Shown: one piece after another, positions 59,185 to 64,000 of the stretch
How positions within the stretch are numbered: the stretch's first letter is position 1
Layout: every line of letters begins with the position of its first letter
Source of the DNA: Pseudovibrio sp. Alg231-02
GTDB lineage: Bacteria > Pseudomonadota > Alphaproteobacteria > Rhizobiales > Stappiaceae
NCBI RefSeq assembly: GCF_900143565.1
Contig: NZ_FREX01000008.1
Coordinates: forward strand, 89,487 to 153,486
DNA length: 64,000 nt
Direction of reading: 5' to 3'
Notes under the pieces: model-generated
The model's input: only the letters and a program-made list of their open reading frames with translations
Databases searched by the model: none
What the model was told of the DNA's origin: nothing
Made by a program: the position numbers and the translations under genes

Positions 59185-60003
59185 ATATGGTCTTTGAAGT
59201 TCTAATGGGCAACGCATGGCTCAGATCTATGCGATCAAACAGATCAGTGTGACAGAACAAACCTTTATCGCTGTAAGGAGTACAGCAGAATGAGCCTGGA
59301 TCAGCTCAAGTAATTGAAACGGTTATAGAAAGAGAATAAGCACCCGCGGCGTTTGGTTTGAGATATTGCGCGGGATACTCTGATTTTTGAAGGAAGCAGT
59401 ACTGAGAAACTTCGGAACCCTTGATGTACGTTGGACTGCACCGACCATGTGCGTAGTCAATACAAGGTTCAGGTTTGCCGTGTTCTGGCGCAGCATAGAT
59501 CAACGCTGCGGTAATTGCCACGTTGGCGTGCTGACAAAAAACGGCTCTGGCTCAACGATGGATCGTGTTTCCGCCTACGACCGGAATATTGCAAAAATAT
59601 CTGGTTGTACGACTTCGTACATCATTGAACTGTCGACGGCTGGCCCCTCAGAACGCTCAACATCTTGGATGGACATAGCTGGGAATGTTTGGCTAAATGG
59701 AGGAAGTAAAAGTCGAACTCGACCGAGATCATTAATGCTTCGTCAGACGTGTTCATCTTGCTAGTTGTGCCCGCCTATATCAGGGTAGTCTGTGCCCAAG
59801 TTCATAGCAAAGGTCGTCAGGAGCTGTTCAAGGCTATTGAGCCTGAATCATTCTGAGAAAACGAGTACTGTGAAAACTTCAGCGGGAGAATGTTGGAAGA
59901 AATGCTGAACGGTGAAATCTTTTACTCACTGAGTCAAGCGTGTCCGTCGTCAAATGAAGTGGAACTGATTAGGCTTTTGAATAATGGAGTGCTTGGCCCG
60001 TTG
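59185..60003 (+). pseudogene. Decayed IS3-family insertion sequence (OrfA and OrfB remnants)
   Basis: Three plus-strand frames together spell an IS3-type transposase with stops and frameshifts. OrfA remnants: AIKQISVTEQTF (near 59237), then MSLDQLK and LKRL-KENK (near 59289), then DIARDTLIFEGSSTEKLRNP. OrfB remnants: CTDHVRSQYKVQVCRVLAQH (near 59437), an internal deletion, then KKRLWLNDGSCFRLRPEYCK, IWLYDFVHH, TVDGWPLRTLNILDGHSWEC, VPAYIR and ENEYCENFSGRMLEEMLNGE up to about 59935. It is not functional. The next element begins at its 3' side. Confidence 0.75.
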
Positions 60004-60014
60004 TTGTTTTGATG

Positions 60015-60995
60015 TTATGCCGCTTTTGCGTGGTAGTTCAAGCTGCGATTGAGCAGAGTTTTACGTTTGATCTCACTGCGATGTTGTAAGATGTTGTCGC
60101 CCCGTCCCAGATAAGCATCGGCAGGGGTAATGTTGTTCAGGCTCTCGTGGTAGCGATGGTTGTTGTAATGATCAACGAAGGCCTCAACTTGCCGCTCCAG
60201 ATCCCCTTGCAGGTAATAATTCTCCAGAAGGATGCGGTTCTTCAAAGTCTGATGCCAACGCTCGATTTTGCCCTGTGTCTGCGGGTGATAGGGAGCGCCA
60301 CGAACATGGGCCATATCCTTGTCCCGGAGCCATTTGGCCAAGTCTGATGAGACATACGAACTGCCATTGTCAGAAAGCAGTCTGGGCTTGTGAATGACTT
60401 TAGCGCTCTCACAGCCGGAGGTGTCCAGTGCCTTTTGCAGCGTGGCGGTGACATCCTTGGCCTTCATGCTGGTACACAGTTCCCAGGCGATGATGTAGCG
60501 TGAGAAGTCATCGAGTACGGTGGACAGATAGAACCAGCCCCAGCCGATGACCTTCAGATAGGTAAAATCCGTCTGCCAGAGCTGGTTGGGGGCCGTAGTC
60601 TTGTCCTTGAACTCGTCTTCGGCCTTGATCACCACATAAGCTGGCGAAGTGATCAGATCCTTGGATTTGAGTAGGCGGTAAACAGAAGCCTCTGACACAA
60701 AATACTCTTTTGTGTCAGTGAAGCGTACGGCAAGCTCGCGAGGTGACAGATCCGGTTCCTCCAGAGCCAGCTCAACAATCTGATCGCGAATGGCATCAGG
60801 GATGCGGCTCCAAACCTTCGAGGATCGGTGTACACGGTCTTCCAGCGCCTCGACGCCACCCTCAAGGTAGCGGGCATACCAACGGTAGAATGTGGTACGG
60901 GGAATGCCAAGGGTTGTCAGAGAGTGTTTGACCGGCAGGTGGGAATTCTCGACCAGACGAATAATCTCGGCTTTCTCATGGGCGGGATACCTCAT
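60015..60995 (-). CDS. IS3-family transposase OrfB
   Basis: A 326-residue transposase with an N-terminal helix-turn-helix (SLTTLGIPRTTFYRWYARYL near residue 25) and an rve integrase core. The DDE residues are in WQTDFTYLKV near 139, LLSDNGSSYV near 206, and TQGKIERWHQTLKNR near 244. It looks intact. ATG 60995 overlaps the OrfA stop by four bases (ATGA), so coupling rather than frameshifting is likely. Confidence 0.9.
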   Translation of the reverse strand: MRYPAHEKAEIIRLVENSHLPVKHSLTTLGIPRTTFYRWYARYLEGGVEALEDRVHRSSKVWSRIPDAIRDQIVELALEEPDLSPRELAVRFTDTKEYFVSEASVYRLLKSKDLITSPAYVVIKAEDEFKDKTTAPNQLWQTDFTYLKVIGWGWFYLSTVLDDFSRYIIAWELCTSMKAKDVTATLQKALDTSGCESAKVIHKPRLLSDNGSSYVSSDLAKWLRDKDMAHVRGAPYHPQTQGKIERWHQTLKNRILLENYYLQGDLERQVEAFVDHYNNHRYHESLNNITPADAYLGRGDNILQHRSEIKRKTLLNRSLNYHAKAA

Positions 60996-61312
60996 ATGTC
61001 GTCCTCCCCATCGTCCAGCATACTTTTTTTAAGAAGCCGGATCTCCAACGCTTGTTGAGCAACAACCTCTTTTAATTCTCGTGATTGTTTACGCAACTCT
61101 TTGACTTCGCCCGTATTGGCCTGGCGGGTGGTGTCTCCGGTGAGACGTTTTTTGCCAGCCTCCAGAAATTCCTTGGATCAGCTGTAGTAAAGCCCTTGCG
61201 AGATGCCTTCCTGACGACACAGCTCGGCAATGCGGTCTTCGCCACACAATCCTGCAAGCACAATGCGGATCTTCTCTTCTGCAGCGCTGCTAGTCCTTGT
61301 GTTTTGCCCCAT
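60992..61312 (-). pseudogene. IS3-family OrfA with an in-frame TGA
   Basis: From ATG 61312 the frame reads MGQNTRTSSAAEEKIRIVLA, then CRQEGISQGLYYS, TGA at 61178-61180 (codon 45), SKEFLEAGKKRLTGD and a helical end with ELRKQSRELKEVVAQQ. The TGA stands where relatives have TGG for tryptophan (YYSWSKEF), a one-base change. Without it the protein would be 106 residues. Confidence 0.75.
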
Positions 61313-61397
61313 TCCTTACTCCTGTCGTCGTGATCATGGGCCAAAACACTCCCTTATTCAAATCCGTAAACCTGTTCCATAGGTGCTGACGACAAAC

Positions 61398-61846
61398 ACG
61401 CAAGACCTGATCACGTCGCTCGCTTATGTGGTGATCAAGGCCGCCGATGAGTTCAAGGATAAGACAACGGTGCCAAACCAGCAGTAGCAAACCTACTTCA
61501 CATATTTCAAGGTTATCGGCTGGGGTTGGTTTTACCTGTCCACCGTGCTCGATAATTACTCCCGCTACATCATTGCCTGGAAGCTATGCACCACCAGGCC
61601 AAGGATGTCACCGAAACCTTGCAACTAGCGCAGGACGCCTCCGGCTGCGAGCAGCCAAAGGTACTGCATCGTCAACGCCTGCTTTCTGATAATGGCAGCT
61701 CTTACCTGTCTTCCGATCTGGCTGATTGGCTTGAGGACAAAGGCATGGACCATGTGCACGGCAAGCCCTACCACCCGCAAACACAAGGCAAGATCGAAAG
61801 GTGGCATCAGACCATGAAGAACCGCATCCTGCTGGAGAACTACAGA
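61398..61846 (+). pseudogene. Truncated remnant of a related IS3-family OrfB
   Basis: Plus-strand sequence similar to the middle of the OrfB at 60015-60995: DLITSLAYVVIKAADEFKDK, then a TAG at 61485-61487 in place of TGG, and FKVIGWGWFYLSTVLDNYSR. A frameshift near 61585 leads into LLSDNGSSYLSSDLADWLED and QGKIERWHQTMKNRILLENY. The first catalytic Asp is changed to Tyr (QTYFTYF). It ends abruptly at 61846 where the next element starts. Confidence 0.8.
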
Positions 61847-61929
61847 GATGGCTCGGGAAAATTGAACAGGCGATATAAGTGGATTTTCGGTCTGTAATTT
61901 GCTCTTATGGCTTTACAGGAGAACCGACT

Positions 61930-62238
61930 ATGGCGCGCCGTCCCAGACGCAATCACACATCTGCCTTCAAATCCAAAGTAGCCTTGGCGGCCATTCGAGG
62001 CGAGCAAACCTTGAGTGAACTTGGTTAACACTATGATGTCCACCCGAACCAGATCAAGCAATGGCGGGATCACCTGCTAGAAGGTGCCAGCGATGTCTTC
62101 GAGAAGGAAACCAAAGCCGCTGAACCCGCGGCAGTTGATGTCAAAACTCTTCACGCTAAAATCGGGGAGTTGATGCTTGAGAATGATTTTTTAAGCGGGG
62201 CGCTCAGAAAGGCCTGCCTGTTGAGCGCAAAGAAATGA
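61930..62238 (+). pseudogene. IS3-family OrfA with an in-frame TAA
   Basis: From ATG 61930 the frame reads MARRPRRNHTSAFKSKVALA and QTLSELG, then TAA at 62026-62028 (codon 33), then HYDVHPNQIKQWRDHLLEGA and a leucine-rich end. Relatives have glutamine (CAA or CAG) at the stop, so one base change explains it. The stop overlaps the OrfB ATG. Confidence 0.75.
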
Positions 62239-63065
62239 TCGATCCTAAGCATAAACTCTCCCTGTCCCGGCAGGCGAAAGCTCTGGGCATCTCTCGAGGT
62301 TGTTTGTATTACACTGCGAGGCCGACATCTGACAGTGATTTGAAACTGATGCTGCGACTTGACAAATTGCATCTGGATTATCCCTTTGCGGGCAGCCGAA
62401 TGCTTCAGGGACTTTTGCTTGGCGAGGGATATGAGGTTGGTCGACTTCATGTCTCAACGCTGATGAAGCGGATGAGTATCGAGGCAATTTACCGCCGTCC
62501 CAATACATCAAAGCCAGCGCCGGGGCATAAAATCTATCCTTATTTGCTGAGGAAACTGGCTGTCACACGTCCCAATCAGATCTGGGCAATGGACATAACG
62601 TACATTCCCATGGCCAAAGGTTTCGTCTACCTGGCTGCGGTTGTAGATTGGTTCTCAAGGCGCGTGTTGTCCTGGCGACTTTCAATCACCCTTGATACAG
62701 CTTTCTGTATTGAAGCGGTTGAAGAAGCTATGGCCAGGTACGGTAAACCGGAAATCTTCAATACCGATCAGGGAAGCCAATTTACGTCGCTGACATTCAT
62801 AAAAATGCTTAAAGATGCTGATGTTGCCATCTCAATGGATGGCAAGGGCGCTTGGCGGGACAATGTCTTTGTTGAGCGACTGTGGCGATCCATCAAATAC
62901 GAAGAGGTCTATCTGCATGCTTATGGCAATGTCCCAGAGGCAAGAAACGGTATCAGGAGATATCTGGATTTCTACAATTCCAAGCGCCCTCATTCATCGC
63001 TTGACCGCAAGACACCGGATCAGGTCTATTTCAACCACCACCCTCAACTGAATATCGCTGCATGA
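62235..63065 (+). CDS. IS3-family transposase OrfB
   Basis: A 276-residue transposase with HTH_21-like start (SRQAKALGISRGCLYYTARP) and an rve core. The DDE residues lie in WAMDITYIPM near residue 119, FNTDQGSQFTS near 175, and VFVERLWRSIKYEEVYL near 214. The end FYNSKRPHSSLDRKTPDQVY is typical of IS3-group OrfB. The frame is intact; translation may start at ATG 62235 or by frameshift from OrfA. Confidence 0.92.
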   Translation: MIDPKHKLSLSRQAKALGISRGCLYYTARPTSDSDLKLMLRLDKLHLDYPFAGSRMLQGLLLGEGYEVGRLHVSTLMKRMSIEAIYRRPNTSKPAPGHKIYPYLLRKLAVTRPNQIWAMDITYIPMAKGFVYLAAVVDWFSRRVLSWRLSITLDTAFCIEAVEEAMARYGKPEIFNTDQGSQFTSLTFIKMLKDADVAISMDGKGAWRDNVFVERLWRSIKYEEVYLHAYGNVPEARNGIRRYLDFYNSKRPHSSLDRKTPDQVYFNHHPQLNIAA

Positions 63066-63385
63066 AAGCAGGCCGGGTCCACTTATAAAACAGCACAGAA
63101 CTGTTCAAACAAACCGAGCCACCTCTCAATGACTTCAAGGAATTCAACGGTGTTGCCTGATAATGCTGTAATGTGTCGAAAGCTTAAGCTCTCTTTACAT
63201 CCTTAAGAGAAGGCAGTGAGCGTGTGGATTCGCTGCGTTTGAATTCCTAACTAAGCCAACGACAGGTGGACAAAAAGTGATATTCTTAGTTGGTGCATTG
63301 CGCAATGTGATTGATGTCAAGAGAAGTTACCTCAGCTTTGCGTTTGTTTGCGTTAGGCGCACTGAAAATATGTTGCTAGGTGGAT

Positions 63386-64000
63386 TCAACTGGTCGCGGC
63401 AACACACTGTGATAACTTCTCAGCTGGAGTTTGATATTGCAAGGTCTTGCGTGGTCGTTCGTTGAGTTGTCTTGCGATTGCATCAAGTTCAGGCTGCGTG
63501 TGTACAGATAAGTCAGTGCCTCGGGGCAAATACTGCCGCAGCAAGCGGTTCGTGTTTTCGTTTGATCCGCGTTGCCACGGTGAATGTGGGTCGCAGAAGT
63601 ATACAGCAACATCCGTTACTAATGTCAGGCTTAGATGATCTGCCATCTCCTTGCATCGATCCCAAGTCAAAGATTTGTAAAGCTCTTTTGGCAATTTGTG
63701 GGTATGTTTGATCAACCCGGAAATAACACTGCTCGTGTCTTTGTTGGCAACCTTGATTAACATGACATAGCGTGTTTGCCGCTCAACAAGAGTGGCGATA
63801 TAGCTATTCTTGGATCCTCCGATCAGATCTCCTTCCCAATGCCCCGGTATTGCACGGTCTTCGACGCAAGCGGGCCTTTTACTGATCGAAACAGCATCCT
63901 TAATTTGGCCTAGCCTTTTTCGTTTGAGGCTTGCGTGTTTGGACCGGCGTATCGTGCGTTTAGCACGCAGATGGTCCAGCAGTTCTTTCTTCAATACGCC
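63386..64000 (-). CDS. IS30-family transposase, N-terminus beyond the window
   Basis: At least 205 residues of an IS30-type DDE transposase. Visible motifs are RAIPGHWEGDLIGGSKNSYI, SLTWDRCKEMADH and SPWQRGSNENTNRLLRQYLP with the final Glu, then LNERPRKTLQYQTPAE. The frame is open to the right edge, so the helix-turn-helix part lies outside. The 63122-63385 gap between it and the IS3-family element contains nothing I recognise. Confidence 0.88.
   Translation of the reverse strand, partial: GVLKKELLDHLRAKRTIRRSKHASLKRKRLGQIKDAVSISKRPACVEDRAIPGHWEGDLIGGSKNSYIATLVERQTRYVMLIKVANKDTSSVISGLIKHTHKLPKELYKSLTWDRCKEMADHLSLTLVTDVAVYFCDPHSPWQRGSNENTNRLLRQYLPRGTDLSVHTQPELDAIARQLNERPRKTLQYQTPAEKLSQCVAATS

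Larger units (their letters stand above)
60005..61348 (-). mobile_element. IS3-family insertion sequence, near complete
   Basis: About 1344 bases holding OrfA (with a nonsense codon) and OrfB on the minus strand. The ends are judged from TGTTTTG at 60005-60011 and its inverted match CAAAACA at 61342-61348. I found no convincing target duplication, so the exact ends are tentative. Confidence 0.65.
61849..63121 (+). mobile_element. IS3-family insertion sequence (IS3-group type)
   Basis: About 1273 bases with OrfA (nonsense) and OrfB on the plus strand. The ends show imperfect inverted repeats: TGGCTCGG, TTGAACAG and TATAAGTGGA on the left (61849-61894) match, in the same order, the reverse complement of 63081-63121 on the right. 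It inserted into, or replaced part of, the preceding OrfB remnant. Confidence 0.8.

Noticed and set aside
59387..59764. A 125-codon frame taken as a possible gene
   Set aside because: The other plus-strand frames over the same bases spell IS3-family transposase fragments with stops, so this frame is a by-product of a decayed element.

Overview
This is a chromosomal window from an alphaproteobacterium. The housekeeping order proS-lolC-lolD-dnaE, rpsB-tsf-pyrH-frr-uppS-cdsA-dxr-rseP-bamA-lpxD-fabZ-lpxA-lpxI-lpxB and gltA/gltX/comEC/lexA/moeA/moaC/trpC/trpD/ppiD is typical of Hyphomicrobiales and relatives. The single-unit prolyl-tRNA synthetase without an editing insertion, LpxI in place of LpxH, and a GTTC-N7-GTTC LexA box agree with this. 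From memory the content resembles Pseudovibrio/Stappiaceae, but the genus is an inference.

Layout. 1-9.5 kb: DUF1467-like membrane protein, a candidate small RNA on the minus strand, proS, lolCD, a possible 33-residue protein, dnaE and a lipoprotein. 9.7-24.4 kb: one long co-directional block for translation (rpsB, tsf, frr), UMP kinase, isoprenoid and phospholipid synthesis (uppS, cdsA, dxr), envelope proteolysis (rseP), outer-membrane assembly (bamA) and lipid A synthesis (lpxD, fabZ, lpxA, lpxI, lpxB). 24.5-28.7 kb: an accessory island of six tandem paralogues of small exported proteins with two conserved cysteines. One has an in-frame stop, there is also a seventh remnant, and a GNAT acetyltransferase sits on the other strand. 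28.9-41.1 kb: mostly minus-strand core genes gltA, gltX, lexA, moeA, moaC, trpC, trpD and ppiD, with comEC on the plus strand. 41.3-45.2 kb: tpiA, secG, pyrG and a VOC protein.

45.3-56.6 kb holds a Lap-type adhesin locus: a 1475-residue repeat protein with RTX repeats, a TolC-type outer-membrane factor, a small exported four-cysteine protein of unknown family, a LapB-type ABC transporter with a degenerate C39 domain, an HlyD-type adaptor and a LapG-like periplasmic cysteine protease. No LapD-like c-di-GMP receptor is seen. 56.6-58.9 kb: an ornithine cyclodeaminase-family enzyme and a YqhD-like alcohol dehydrogenase.

59.2-64.0 kb is an insertion-sequence graveyard. It holds a decayed IS3-family element, an IS3-family element whose OrfA has a nonsense codon, a remnant of a related element cut short by a second IS3-family element (its OrfA also with a nonsense codon), and an IS30-type transposase running off the window end.

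The two most interesting regions are the tandem exported-protein family (24.5-28.7 kb) and the adhesin locus with its uncharacterised small exported protein. No tRNA, rRNA or CRISPR array was recognised. All family calls rest on reading the sequence; no database search was run.
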